A DNA stretch of 64,000 bases from Algoriphagus chordae (GCF_003254055.1 NZ_QKZT01000022.1:1-64000); one strand, 5' to 3'; positions 15,927-25,061 are shown, numbered from the stretch's first letter. Program-made: numbers and translations. The notes: generated from the letters alone by a model not told the origin.

Positions 15927-17188
15927 ACGCTATCCTAATCTATCTAACTGAGGCAAGTATTTGCGTAGCCATCACGGTGCTCTTTTACAGACTTGTGTTG
16001 AGTGATTTGACTTTTTTCACCTTGAATAGAGTCTTATTGGTTGGCATGTTGATGCTGTCATTTATCATTCCTTTGTTATCAATTAATCTTGGGGTCAAGG
16101 GAATAGGAACTGGCGAAATTACCCTTCCTGAGTTTCTGGTGGGCAAAGGGGTAGAACAAGAATCCTTGAGTTATTCATGGCAGGAAATTCTTTTTTATAC
16201 TTACCTCGCTGGGGTAGTAGTCATGTCGGTTCATTTGTTTTTGGGCTTCTTTCTATCACAGCGCTTATTGGGCAAATCCAAGTTGATGCGCTACAAAGAT
16301 TACTGGATAGCTGTTCATCCTAAATTCATTCCTGCTTCCTTTTTCAGCTACATTTTGCTTCCAGATTTTGATCCAAGTCGCTCTGAGCAGAAGCAAATCG
16401 TCCTTCACGAATCGGTGCATGTGCGATTGAAGCATAGCTGGGATTTGCTATTAGTCCAGTTTGCAAAAATTATCTTTTGGTTCAATCCGCTTATCTACCA
16501 GTTTGAAAATTCTCTTAGAGAAGTGCATGAATACCAGGCAGATCAGGGGGTGACCTCCAGCTATTCCAAAAGAGAGTACTCTGGCCTTTTACTCCAGATG
16601 ATCAGAGGAGGACAGGGCTGGCACTTCATGAATAACTTTAACCAATTTCAAACCAAAAAACGAATTATCATGATGAGTAAACCAGAATCCCAGAAGAGGG
16701 AAATGCGTAGGTTCTTGCTTGCGATTCCCGTATTAGCTGCTTTGTTCTTTGTGTTTTCCTGTGAAATCACTCCCGAAGAAGATATCGATGCTCCTACGAT
16801 GATGGGTGAGTCAAAAGCTACCAAGATAGGACCGGCTGACATTACCGCTAGAAAATTAGGTAAGGATGGAGAAACAGTATTTGATGTGGTAGAAAAGCAG
16901 CCAAATCCTCCAGGAGGAATGTCAGGATGGAATGAGTATTTAAGAAATAATTTGACTTATCCTGAACAGGCTAGAAAATTAGGTATTGAAGGAACCGTGA
17001 TCGTAGCATTTATTGTCAATGCTGACGGTTCTCTTTCAGACTTTGAAATACTCCGAGGTATAGGTGGAGGAGCTGACGAAGAAGCAATTCGAGCAGTACA
17101 GAATTCCCCAGACTGGACTCCAGGTTCTCAAAAAGACAAAGTCATCAATACAAGAATGAGACTGCCTATTCGCTTTAAGTTGAACTAA
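15923..17188 (+). CDS. M56 (BlaR1-type) membrane metallopeptidase with C-terminal TonB domain
   Basis: In this 421-aa protein, three N-terminal membrane segments (about 5-25, 35-55, 88-112) precede the gluzincin site HESVHVRLKH (162-171) with the third ligand in HEYQAD (202-207). A fourth membrane helix lies at 263-279. The extracytoplasmic tail is not a penicillin-binding domain but a TonB C-terminal domain (about 325-421, ending RMRLPIRFKLN). Presumably a signal sensed outside activates the protease, which cleaves the BlaI-like repressor encoded just upstream. The TonB domain suggests a link with outer-membrane events. The adjacent gene encodes a stand-alone copy of the same domain. Confidence 0.93.
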   Translation: MNAILIYLTEASICVAITVLFYRLVLSDLTFFTLNRVLLVGMLMLSFIIPLLSINLGVKGIGTGEITLPEFLVGKGVEQESLSYSWQEILFYTYLAGVVVMSVHLFLGFFLSQRLLGKSKLMRYKDYWIAVHPKFIPASFFSYILLPDFDPSRSEQKQIVLHESVHVRLKHSWDLLLVQFAKIIFWFNPLIYQFENSLREVHEYQADQGVTSSYSKREYSGLLLQMIRGGQGWHFMNNFNQFQTKKRIIMMSKPESQKREMRRFLLAIPVLAALFFVFSCEITPEEDIDAPTMMGESKATKIGPADITARKLGKDGETVFDVVEKQPNPPGGMSGWNEYLRNNLTYPEQARKLGIEGTVIVAFIVNADGSLSDFEILRGIGGGADEEAIRAVQNSPDWTPGSQKDKVINTRMRLPIRFKLN

Positions 17189-17293
17189 AATCACTTAGTA
17201 ACCAAAATCTGATTTCGTGGAGATACTTGAAGTTTCGACTTATAAATAACTCTACTTTACCATACTGAAAGACATTCACCTAAACCAATTATT

Positions 17294-17719
17294 ATGAAAT
17301 TATCAATCTCCAATTTCCCAATTAAAGCATCTCCTCTGTTTCTACTTGCGATGCTCTTTTTCGCTACTCTTCCCAATCAAACGGCGATTGCACAGACAGA
17401 ATCTGAGACTGTCCATATGGAGGTAGATGAAATGCCACAACCCAAAGGGGGAATGGATGGCTGGAATACCTATTTGGCCGAAAACTTGAAATATCCTAAA
17501 GCAGCTAGCGAAGCGAAAATAGAAGGTACTGTGATCGCTACATTCGTAGTCTTAAAAAACGGCGAAATAGATTCTGTTGAAATCCTGCGTGGTATAGGAG
17601 GAGGATGCGATGAGGAAGTGCTACGATTGGTGAAAGAGTCTCCAAAATGGACTCCTGGAAAAAAGGATGGGGAGATCGTAAAAACACGAATGAGACTTCC
17701 TGTGAGATTTAAATTGTAA
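17294..17719 (+). CDS. Exported stand-alone TonB C-terminal domain protein
   Basis: 141 aa: an N-terminal signal sequence (about 1-34, ending AIAQ) followed directly by a TonB domain that matches the tail of the preceding M56 protein almost segment for segment (GGMDGWNTYLAENLKYP, IEGTVIATFVV, EILRGIGGG, TRMRLPVRFKL). It lacks the membrane anchor and Pro-rich spacer of a true energy transducer, so it is probably a periplasmic partner or competitor rather than a working TonB. It most likely arose by duplication of the M56 C-terminus. It lies 105 bases downstream of the M56 gene and is followed by a terminator. Confidence 0.92.
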   Translation: MKLSISNFPIKASPLFLLAMLFFATLPNQTAIAQTESETVHMEVDEMPQPKGGMDGWNTYLAENLKYPKAASEAKIEGTVIATFVVLKNGEIDSVEILRGIGGGCDEEVLRLVKESPKWTPGKKDGEIVKTRMRLPVRFKL

Positions 17720-17741
17720 AAGTTAAGTTTTAATTAGTAGT

Positions 17742-17772
17742 AAAACATCCGGAGTATCTTCGGATGTTTTTT
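17742..17772 (+). terminator. Rho-independent terminator
   Basis: AAAACATCCG and CGGATGTTTT pair around a nine-base loop and continue as TTG, 22 bases after the TonB-domain gene. It ends the BlaI-M56-TonB transcript. Confidence 0.85.
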
Positions 17773-17823
17773 GTTTGTAGACAAATGATCTAGTTTTGCC
17801 GGTCAATAGCTGCAATCCATCCC

Positions 17824-18261
17824 ATGAACAAAATAGAAGTAAGTAGTCGATTTTTAGTATGTCTTCCATTGCTGGTCCTTACGGTTATGATGTTTTCCTG
17901 CACGGACAACCTTGAGGAGAAGTTGGTTGGCTCATGGAAGGGCAGTGATCAATTGTTTGTCAAAAAGGCTGGTCCGAGCATTCCTGTTACCATTAATGGT
18001 GGGATAGAAAGGCACTTGAATAGTAGCTTTAATCTCAATGAAGATGGTACATACCAAAAGCTTGTAGGTGAATATGACAATGGGTCCGGTACTTGGGAGC
18101 TGAAAGATGATCAATTGATCATCCACGACAAGAGTGGAAATGACCTGACTTACACGCTCATCAAGCTTACGGACAAGGAATTGGTAACTATCCATAAAGT
18201 AAGTATGGAAACTCCAAGCGGAGAATTGTCTGGAAATATGACCTTGTCTTACACGCGATAA
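17824..18261 (+). CDS. Lipocalin-like lipoprotein
   Basis: A 145-aa protein with a lipoprotein signal: hydrophobic residues 10-24, lipobox MFSC with Cys26 as the acylation site. The mature part begins LVGSWKGSD (about residues 34-42) and continues as repeated beta strands with Gly-Trp motifs (GSGTWELKDDQLIIHD), the pattern of Bacteroidota lipocalin-like domain proteins. These bind small hydrophobic molecules or have unknown roles at the outer membrane. It has its own transcription unit after a terminator, and no partner gene is obvious. Confidence 0.85.
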   Translation: MNKIEVSSRFLVCLPLLVLTVMMFSCTDNLEEKLVGSWKGSDQLFVKKAGPSIPVTINGGIERHLNSSFNLNEDGTYQKLVGEYDNGSGTWELKDDQLIIHDKSGNDLTYTLIKLTDKELVTIHKVSMETPSGELSGNMTLSYTR

Positions 18262-18555
18262 TAGATTTCGGACGCGGTGAATATTGATCCCATTACTTTT
18301 TAATGAGTTTTGAGCGTTCATTTTACGCTGTTAGGAGTGAGGTTTTTCAACGAATTGGGGAATTGTTTTCATGGGATTAGCTTGGCTGATTTTATAGCTG
18401 ATCAGAATAATCCATTTTTTATCGTATCGTTTAGAGATAAGTCAAAATAGTATTCCGCATAGTCTATCAAACCCCAGTATTCGTTTGGGGGGTATGGTCG
18501 TGGCATGTCTCTTGGATGATTAGTAGTATAATTTTAAATTTTAAAGACACTACAT

Positions 18556-19044
18556 ATGACTACTACTAAAGCAACACTCGCAAATCATTTGAAATTGGAT
18601 AATAAAGCTATGAAAGAACTATCCGGCCAAATGAATGATTTACTTTCTGATTACCATATTTTCTATCAGAACGTAAGAGGGTTTCACTGGAATGTGAAAG
18701 GGGAAAACTTCTTTGATCTACACATCAAGTTCGAGGAGCTTTATACTCAACTATATGAAAATATAGATGAGTTGGCAGAAAGAATCGTAACGATAGGTTT
18801 CAAGCCGCTACATGCCTATTCTGATTATTTGAAAAGCACTATTCACAAGGAGATTACGGATGTTTCGAATGGAGATGAATGCGTAAAGCATGTGATTGAT
18901 GGCTTGGGCATTTTGGCTCAGTCACATCGTAAAGCGGCCAAAGCTGCAGAAGAAGCTGATGATATCGCTTCAGCTGATATGCTTACGAAATTTGTGGGTG
19001 ATATCGAGAAAAGAATGTGGATGTTTACCATGTTCTCTAAATAA
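18556..19044 (+). CDS. dps: Dps-type ferritin (DNA protection during starvation)
   Basis: A 162-aa four-helix ferritin-like protein. The inter-subunit ferroxidase ligands have exact Dps spacing: His44, His56, Asp71 and Glu75, within FHWNVKGENFFDLHIKFEELY and ENIDELAERI. The dodecamer oxidises Fe(II) with hydrogen peroxide and stores it, protecting DNA. The N-terminus is short and only mildly basic, so direct DNA binding is uncertain. It is a single-gene unit with 294 bases of non-coding sequence upstream, in which I recognise no feature, and a strong terminator downstream. Confidence 0.96.
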   Translation: MTTTKATLANHLKLDNKAMKELSGQMNDLLSDYHIFYQNVRGFHWNVKGENFFDLHIKFEELYTQLYENIDELAERIVTIGFKPLHAYSDYLKSTIHKEITDVSNGDECVKHVIDGLGILAQSHRKAAKAAEEADDIASADMLTKFVGDIEKRMWMFTMFSK

Positions 19045-19064
19045 TACATAAGATAACTAACCAA

Positions 19065-19095
19065 AAAAAACCACAGTGAGAGCTGTGGTTTTTTA
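19065..19095 (+). terminator. Rho-independent terminator after dps
   Basis: AAAAAACCACAG and CTGTGGTTTTTT form a perfect 12-base stem with a short loop, 20 bases after the stop codon. The symmetrical A and T runs let it work in both directions, but the next minus-strand gene ends about 85 bases further on. Confidence 0.9.
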
Positions 19096-19179
19096 TTTTG
19101 AAAACACTGTATTGGATTCCTAAAATTCAAAGAAAAGAGCGCCACTGAAGTCATGCAGTAGCGACTTGCAGTGCCATAT

Positions 19180-21729
19180 CTAATCCATCAAATCCCCAAA
19201 GAATAAAGCGTTTAGGAATAATTTATTGGTACCAAACCAAGTTCCTCGGAAGTTGGGACTGTCGAAGAAATTGATCACTCTACCACCACCTACAGGCGAT
19301 ATAATTACACTCGCACTTTGTTTTAGCTTTTCCAGATTTGCGTCAGAAATATATCCTCCCAAATGTGGGTTTTCGGTATATCGAATAGGGCTGAGGTACT
19401 TGTTTTCACTCGGCTTCATAAATATGCTGTTGTTGCGATAAACAGGAAGTTCATCCCGCTGATAGCCATAAGCGATAGGATGGGTCAGATCCAGTTTTGC
19501 CATGTAGATGCTTCCTCCAACTGACTTGGCTCCTTCATGCTCTCGCTGTATCGCAAATGGAAGGTTTTTAGGTTCTGCTTCTTTTTCTTCGTCACTAACC
19601 TCTACCAGTGTTTCTTTGATAATCTCCTTTTTATTTAACCAGCTGCTGGCACTTTTCATGGATATAACGGTGCCGCCACGACTGATCCAGTCTTTCAGAT
19701 GTGTGAGGAAAGCATCAGACAATGAATTGTAATTTCCAGATGGTAAGATTAGGCTTGTATAATCGAAAAGGTTTACTCTTCCCATATCATCGGAGTTTAC
19801 TTTCGTTATTGGCATACCCAACTGACTATCCAATAGATACCATATCTCTCCTGCTTCATAACTTGATATTCCTTCACCCACTACCATGATTACTTTAGGC
19901 TTTTTCACCGCTCCGACCAGATTAGAACCAAGGTCTATCCCTGCTACATTCATACCTGTACCTGCCGCGAATATTTGCTGTGAATTTTCCTTTGCCAGTT
20001 CCTGAACAAGGCTTACGAGTTTTTCGGATTCTAAGCTTTGAAAACCTGTAGGAATCATCAAGGTTCCTGCTGCAAATTTGGTTTCCCCAGCTTGTGTATT
20101 TGCCGTAAATGGTCGATTGATGATCTCGACATGAACTCCTGCCTCTTGCAAATCAAAGAGCATTTTGGGAGCATAATAATCCGCCCAATCTATCAAATAG
20201 GCATAGGCTTTTTCCGTAGGGAATTCAAAAGTAGAAACTGCTGCTTCCGTAATTTGATCCCCTGATTTGATAGCGGAACTTGGCGCAAAAGGCATATCGT
20301 AAGCACGAGCCATAGTCCAGGCTGAAGCATCATAGAATACCGAGTCAGCAAATTCTTTTACATCCTCAAACATGGTACGTACCATTCTATATTGTGGCTG
20401 AGATGTAGGTACTATCCATGACTTGCCAGCTTTGAATTCGTATCCAGCAGCACTCAGGTCTTTAGTGTTTTCAAATACTTCGATTTTGTGATCTAACAGG
20501 AATTTCACAAAAAGTTGATTCTTACTTGCATCATACTCGTCGCCGAAGACATAGTTTTTGGCTGGATCTTTTGCGCCTTCAGAGACTGCCGTCTCGAAAA
20601 ACTCTCTGAGGTAATCATGCATATACTCTCTATTATCCAAACCGGCTTCCATGGTCGCGAGAGAGGTTCGTACGTGATTTTTTATCGTAAAGGCAAAGCT
20701 GATATCTCCACGCTGACTGGACTGCAGATGTCCTCGGCTACTGGCTTGTTCAAATACTAGCCCTAAACCGCCTTGGATATCCGGATAGGTTGAGCCATAG
20801 CCGGGATAGCTATTATCGAAGACTTCTTTGGTCCAGTAAAGGCTTCCTATTTCATTCAAGTAGTCTGCGAAATAGGCTGCAAAGCGCACATTGATATCAT
20901 CGTAATTTTTTCTTGGGATTACAGGATTCTCACTTCCGTAAGGTTTAGTTGGCTCAAAGAAATAAGTGCTATTTGTCCCCATTTCATGAAAATCGGTGGT
21001 CACATTTGGATACCAGTCGTGATACCAGGCTATTTTCACCTGAGATTCTGGATGTGCCAGAGGTAGCCAGTCCCTGTTCAGATCAAACCAGTAATGATTT
21101 GTTCTTCCGCCAGGCCAAGCTTCATTATGCTCCCTATCCAGCGGATCGGCTACAGGAGGAAAGCCTTTGTTGCTATTTGCCCAGAGGCTATGGCGATCAC
21201 GCCCATCAGGATTGACGGTAGGATCGAAGTGAACGACGGAGTTTTCACGCAGATTTTGTGCTAATTCAGATTGAGAAGCTAGCAACCAATAGGCAGAAAG
21301 CATGGCTGCTTCTGCTGAGGAAGGTTCATTACCATGCACTCCATATCCCAAATGAATAATCGCCGGCATATTACTTACATCGGGCATTGGAAGGCTCGGA
21401 TCTACCAATTGAAGATGTGTTTTTCTGATTGCTTCCAAATCAGCCATATGTGCAGCTGAAGCAATGGTAAGGATGATTTTAGGTCTATGTTCATGGGTAT
21501 AACCTATCGTTTTTAGCTCGGCTAACGGGCTAACTTCATCCAGTTTTTCGAAGTATTTGACGATCAAATCATATCGTGTATGCCAATCGCCGATTGGATA
21601 GCCTAAAAACTCTTCAGGAGAAGGAATACTTGGGTCAAAACTTTCCTCTGGGAAATAATAGGAGGATTGCGCAAATCCTGATGCGCTAATGAGAATGCTG
21701 AGAAAAAGGCTGAGTATTAGTTTTTTCAT
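19180..21729 (-). CDS. Exported M14-family zinc carboxypeptidase-like protein
   Basis: 849 aa from the ATG at 21729; the frame is open 20 codons further, but MKKLILSLFLSILISASGFAQ is a clear signal peptide. Zinc ligands are His132 and Glu135 (GVHGNEPSS) and His248 (TTDFHEMG). NPDGRDRH (173-180) is the usual M14 substrate-binding stretch, and FEQASSRGH near 330 holds the probable catalytic Glu. The C-terminal ~400 residues form a class-I glutamine amidotransferase-like region often fused to this subfamily. It likely trims peptides in the periplasm or outside the cell. Monocistronic by appearance. Confidence 0.93.
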   Translation of the reverse strand: MKKLILSLFLSILISASGFAQSSYYFPEESFDPSIPSPEEFLGYPIGDWHTRYDLIVKYFEKLDEVSPLAELKTIGYTHEHRPKIILTIASAAHMADLEAIRKTHLQLVDPSLPMPDVSNMPAIIHLGYGVHGNEPSSAEAAMLSAYWLLASQSELAQNLRENSVVHFDPTVNPDGRDRHSLWANSNKGFPPVADPLDREHNEAWPGGRTNHYWFDLNRDWLPLAHPESQVKIAWYHDWYPNVTTDFHEMGTNSTYFFEPTKPYGSENPVIPRKNYDDINVRFAAYFADYLNEIGSLYWTKEVFDNSYPGYGSTYPDIQGGLGLVFEQASSRGHLQSSQRGDISFAFTIKNHVRTSLATMEAGLDNREYMHDYLREFFETAVSEGAKDPAKNYVFGDEYDASKNQLFVKFLLDHKIEVFENTKDLSAAGYEFKAGKSWIVPTSQPQYRMVRTMFEDVKEFADSVFYDASAWTMARAYDMPFAPSSAIKSGDQITEAAVSTFEFPTEKAYAYLIDWADYYAPKMLFDLQEAGVHVEIINRPFTANTQAGETKFAAGTLMIPTGFQSLESEKLVSLVQELAKENSQQIFAAGTGMNVAGIDLGSNLVGAVKKPKVIMVVGEGISSYEAGEIWYLLDSQLGMPITKVNSDDMGRVNLFDYTSLILPSGNYNSLSDAFLTHLKDWISRGGTVISMKSASSWLNKKEIIKETLVEVSDEEKEAEPKNLPFAIQREHEGAKSVGGSIYMAKLDLTHPIAYGYQRDELPVYRNNSIFMKPSENKYLSPIRYTENPHLGGYISDANLEKLKQSASVIISPVGGGRVINFFDSPNFRGTWFGTNKLFLNALFFGDLMD

Positions 21730-21855
21730 AGGAAAATGGTTTCTGGAATTTACTAAAGAGAATCTGCACCACAATTTAAAATCCACCAATGGTTTTTGGT
21801 TTGCCGTGTTTTGGCTTAATTTATCGCCTTAATAGTAAATCCTAAAATCTATCGT

Positions 21856-22623
21856 ATGAAAAATAGCATTTTCGCACTTGCTTTGACTGCCGGTGCTTTG
21901 ACTTTGAGTTCATTAGCAACTGCCCAGGAGAAAACTCCACCACCAATGAAGCCTGAGGCTACGGAATTCTACACTCCGGTCCCGCCGAAAGTCACTCCTG
22001 GAGCAAACAATACCGCTCCTCCTTCTGATGCAATTGTACTTTTTGACGGTTCTAGTCTGAACGGTTTTGTCAGTGCAAAAGACGGTTCAAGTCCTGCGGA
22101 ATGGACTATAGAAAATGGCGAATTGGTAGTGACAAGAGGTAAGGGAGATATACAATCCAAATTGCCTTTTGGTGATGCTCAGTATCATGTAGAGTGGTCA
22201 GCGCCAACAGAGATTGTAGGCGAAGGTCAGGGGAGAGGTAACTCTGGTTTTTTCTTAATGGGAATGTATGAGGTGCAGGTATTGGATAGCTACGAAAGTA
22301 AGACCTATACAAATGGACAAGCTGGAAGTATATATAAACAATTTCCTCCTTTGGCGATGGCACTTAGACCTGCTGGTGAGTGGAATTATTATGATATTAT
22401 TTTCAAAGCTCCCCGCTTCAATAAAGACGGTATTTTGACTTCTCCTGCTACTGTTACGGTTTTGATGAATGGAGTACTAGTTCAAAATCATGTGATCTTA
22501 AAAGGCCCAACAGAATATATTGGTATTCCGAATTACAAGGCTCATCCAGAGAAGTTACCTATCAAACTTCAGGATCACGGTAACCCTGTGAGATTCCGAA
22601 ATATCTGGGTTCGGGAGTTGTAA
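21856..22623 (+). CDS. DUF1080 protein (3-keto-disaccharide hydrolase family)
   Basis: The 255-aa exported protein has a signal peptide (about 1-23, ending ATAQ), a Pro-rich stretch and one DUF1080 concanavalin-like domain. AIVLFDGSSLNGFVS (about 57-71) is the family's entry motif, followed by NSGFFLMGMYEVQVLDSY and the closing PVRFRNIWVREL. Characterised members hydrolyse 3-keto-glycosides or bind glycans. The next gene is an exported-type Gfo/Idh/MocA oxidoreductase, the class that makes or uses 3-keto sugars, so the pair probably acts on oxidised glycosides. A terminator lies between them, so co-expression is not strict. Confidence 0.92.
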   Translation: MKNSIFALALTAGALTLSSLATAQEKTPPPMKPEATEFYTPVPPKVTPGANNTAPPSDAIVLFDGSSLNGFVSAKDGSSPAEWTIENGELVVTRGKGDIQSKLPFGDAQYHVEWSAPTEIVGEGQGRGNSGFFLMGMYEVQVLDSYESKTYTNGQAGSIYKQFPPLAMALRPAGEWNYYDIIFKAPRFNKDGILTSPATVTVLMNGVLVQNHVILKGPTEYIGIPNYKAHPEKLPIKLQDHGNPVRFRNIWVREL

Positions 22624-22638
22624 AAGTCTAATTCAAAG

Positions 22639-22670
22639 GGAGTAGTTATTCAGTTAGCTACTCCTTTTTT
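22639..22670 (+). terminator. Rho-independent terminator between DUF1080 and Gfo genes
   Basis: GGAGTAG and CTACTCC pair across a 12-base loop and are followed by TTTTTTG. The stem is short, so partial read-through into the next gene is possible. Confidence 0.7.
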
Positions 22671-22706
22671 GTGCAATTGTCATTAAGAATTTAACCCAAT
22701 AACCAT

Positions 22707-24047
22707 ATGTCATCGAGAAGAAGATTTATACAAAATACCATGTTGCTGGGAGCTGGTCTTACTATGCCTACTGTTCTCACAGCAGCAGATTTCGGCAGAT
22801 ATACCCGTAAAATAAAGCCCTCAGATCAACTGAATTATGGCTTGATAGGCTGTAAAGGTATGGGCTGGTCAAATATGAATGCACATCTCAAGATGCCTCA
22901 GGTAAACTGTGTGGCTCTGGCGGATGTAGATCAATCTGTGCTAGATCAGCGAACAGAAGATGTGTTTAAGCTCCGAGGAACTCGCCCTAAGCAATACAAA
23001 GACTACCGTAAGCTGCTGGAAGATCAGGATATAGACATTGTGATAATTGGTACGCCGGATCACTGGCATTGTCTGATCATGTGCGATGCAGTCTCTGCAG
23101 GTAAAAATGTCTATGTGGAAAAGCCAATTGCTAATACGATCGAGGAATGTCAGCTGATGGTCAAAGCTCAGGAACGCTACGGAAAAATCGTCCAAGTAGG
23201 GCAATGGCAGCGCTCGGGTTCGCAGTACGCTCAGGCAATTGACTATGTGAAATCTGGAAAGCTAGGTCAGATTCGCCTTGTGAAATGCTGGGCTTACCAA
23301 GGTTGGATGAAGCCTGTGCCCGTCTTGCCAAATGGGCCAGCTCCAGCGGGAGTTGATTACAAAATGTGGTTAGGTCCAGCTCCCGACAGACCATTCAATC
23401 CAAATAGATTCCATTTCAACTTCCGTTGGTTCTGGGATTATGCAGGGGGATTGATGACGGATTGGGGAGTTCATGAGATAGATATTGCATTATTTGCAAT
23501 GGGAGTAAGCGCTCCCAAATCAGTGATGGCTTCAGGTGGTAAATTTGCTTATCCAGATGATGCTTCTGAGACTCCAGATACCTTACAGACTGTTTATGAA
23601 TACGATGGCTTCAATATGCTATGGGAACATGCCACAGGAATAGATGGTGGGAATTATGGTACGACGGAAGGGATTGCCTTCATTGGCAATAATGCGACGC
23701 TGGTAGTGAATCGTGGTGGATGGAAGGTAATTCCAGAAACTGAATCCAAGGATGGAGTGAAGGTGCCGAAAGTGCCAGAAGTCCCTCATACTCCTGGGAT
23801 AGGAAATGCCTTGGATCTTCATGCAATTAATTTCGTGGAAGCAGTGACAGCCAATGACCCTAGCTTGCTAAACTGTGCTATCCAAACAGGCAGCATCGCA
23901 GCGATCAATGCTCAGATGGGGAATATTGCTTATAAGACAGGTAAGAAGATCTACTGGAATGCTGATAAGAATCAATTTACAGATAAGGAAGCAAATCAAT
24001 TAATCAAGGCTCATTACCATAATGGATGGGAGCTGCCGAAGATTTAA
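22707..24047 (+). CDS. Gfo/Idh/MocA family oxidoreductase with Tat-type signal
   Basis: 446 aa. The N-terminus MSSRRRFIQNTMLLGAGL has a basic stretch followed by a hydrophobic core, as in Tat substrates. The Rossmann fold starts NYGLIGCKGMGWSNM (about 46-60); VEKPIANTIEEC (about 138-149) is the conserved Lys-containing motif of the family, and the second domain follows. Related exported members oxidise or reduce glycosides at C3 using tightly bound NAD(H). Adjacent to a DUF1080 protein, a role in 3-keto-glycoside turnover is likely but unproven. A strong terminator closes the pair. Confidence 0.93.
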   Translation: MSSRRRFIQNTMLLGAGLTMPTVLTAADFGRYTRKIKPSDQLNYGLIGCKGMGWSNMNAHLKMPQVNCVALADVDQSVLDQRTEDVFKLRGTRPKQYKDYRKLLEDQDIDIVIIGTPDHWHCLIMCDAVSAGKNVYVEKPIANTIEECQLMVKAQERYGKIVQVGQWQRSGSQYAQAIDYVKSGKLGQIRLVKCWAYQGWMKPVPVLPNGPAPAGVDYKMWLGPAPDRPFNPNRFHFNFRWFWDYAGGLMTDWGVHEIDIALFAMGVSAPKSVMASGGKFAYPDDASETPDTLQTVYEYDGFNMLWEHATGIDGGNYGTTEGIAFIGNNATLVVNRGGWKVIPETESKDGVKVPKVPEVPHTPGIGNALDLHAINFVEAVTANDPSLLNCAIQTGSIAAINAQMGNIAYKTGKKIYWNADKNQFTDKEANQLIKAHYHNGWELPKI

Positions 24048-24069
24048 AAATCAAACAAACTTATGATAG

Positions 24070-24097
24070 GCTGCTTCTCCAGAAGCAGCTTTTTTAT
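24070..24097 (+). terminator. Rho-independent terminator after the Gfo gene
   Basis: The perfect palindrome GCTGCTTCTCCAGAAGCAGC is followed by TTTTTTATT. Almost the same palindrome (with GG instead of CC at the centre) recurs in array B at 49140, 49623 and 50130. Confidence 0.9.
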
Positions 24098-24185
24098 TTA
24101 CAAAGCGCACCCGAAAAAGCGATTAAAAAAAATGATGATTTTTTACCCAGACTGTGGTAGTAGATGGCTATTATCTAGACAGACA

Positions 24186-24215
24186 AAAGCCGCAGAAATC
24201 ACTCTCTGCGGCTTT
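24186..24215 (-). terminator. Rho-independent terminator for the minus-strand small-protein genes
   Basis: AAAGCCGCAGA and TCTGCGGCTTT pair around an eight-base loop, 22 bases past the stop of the gene ending at 24238. Read on the minus strand it runs into TTTTGTCTG. Confidence 0.8.
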
Positions 24216-24237
24216 CAATTTATAGTCTTATACTAGC

Positions 24238-24627
24238 TTAGAAGGCCAGTGCTGCCAGTCCAAGTTTGGATTTGAAAGGATTGATAGATTTCAGAACTTG
24301 ACCTGAATATTTTTTGAATATGTCGCTGCCCAGCAAATCTGTTAGGAATTTGGTTCTGTTATTCTTCAGACCCAAGAAAGCAGACTTTTTATCATCGTCA
24401 GATTTATCGCTATTAGTAATATCCATTAGTTGATCTACAAAGCTTGAGTTATTTTTGGTTAGCTTGTCTTTTTGATCAGAATTAAGATCTAGTCCATCAG
24501 TGTCGTTAAGAACTCCCAGAACTTGAGAGGATAGATCCATCTTTGGCACTTTAAGTCCTTGGGCTTGTGTGCTTATCGAAAGCATCACGAGTAAGCTCAA
24601 TCCGAGTAATAATTTTAATTTGTTCAT
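24238..24627 (-). CDS. Small exported protein, paralogue of its neighbour
   Basis: A 129-aa protein with a clear signal peptide (1-22, ending TQAQ). The mature part is mostly helical and begins GLKVPKMDLS, followed by SDQKDKLTKNNSSFVDQLMDI and a hydrophobic tail. The upstream gene encodes a protein of the same length sharing the pattern (lipid-like start, SNDQKDKLKTSNSSFLDNV, DDSDD stretch), so the two are tandem duplicates. No function is known to me. The three-gene run with a DUF937-like protein suggests joint expression. Confidence 0.85.
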   Translation of the reverse strand: MNKLKLLLGLSLLVMLSISTQAQGLKVPKMDLSSQVLGVLNDTDGLDLNSDQKDKLTKNNSSFVDQLMDITNSDKSDDDKKSAFLGLKNNRTKFLTDLLGSDIFKKYSGQVLKSINPFKSKLGLAALAF

Positions 24628-24646
24628 AGTTGTATAATTTGGTTAA

Positions 24647-25036
24647 TTACAGCACAAACTTAGCCAGTTTATACTTTCTGCGTAGCGGGCCAGTTTGTTT
24701 TTTGATTTTCTTACGGTATTTGCTGACAGTATCTTTACCGAGAATACTCTCAAAAGCGGAGTTTTGATCTTTAGCCAATCCAGTAATTTTGGCGATTTTG
24801 TTATCATCCGAATCATCTGATCCAGCGACTTTGATCACATTGTCCAAAAATGAAGAGTTACTAGTTTTCAATTTGTCTTTTTGATCATTGCTAATTCCGA
24901 GATCATCACCGGGGGAAAATGCGCCCATCATATCTTTTTTGAAATCTGGTGAGGGCAATTTGATAGTTTGTGCTGAAGCTTGCCAAGAGATTGCCATCAT
25001 TAGCAAGACGAGCGTGAATATTGATTTGACTTTCAC
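24647..25036 (-). CDS. Small exported protein, paralogue of its neighbour
   Basis: 129 aa with a signal peptide ending SASAQ (residue 23). The mature protein starts TIKLPSPDFKKDMMG and carries NDQKDKLKTSNSSFLDNV, matching the downstream paralogue; its C-terminus is much more basic (KYRKKIKKQTGPLRRKYK), an obvious divergence between the copies. It is separated from the copy by 19 bases and from the DUF937-like gene by 25 bases, all on the minus strand. Function unknown. Confidence 0.85.
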   Translation of the reverse strand: MKVKSIFTLVLLMMAISWQASAQTIKLPSPDFKKDMMGAFSPGDDLGISNDQKDKLKTSNSSFLDNVIKVAGSDDSDDNKIAKITGLAKDQNSAFESILGKDTVSKYRKKIKKQTGPLRRKYKLAKFVL

Positions 25037-25061
25037 GATATGAATAAGTTTTGTTTGTGAT

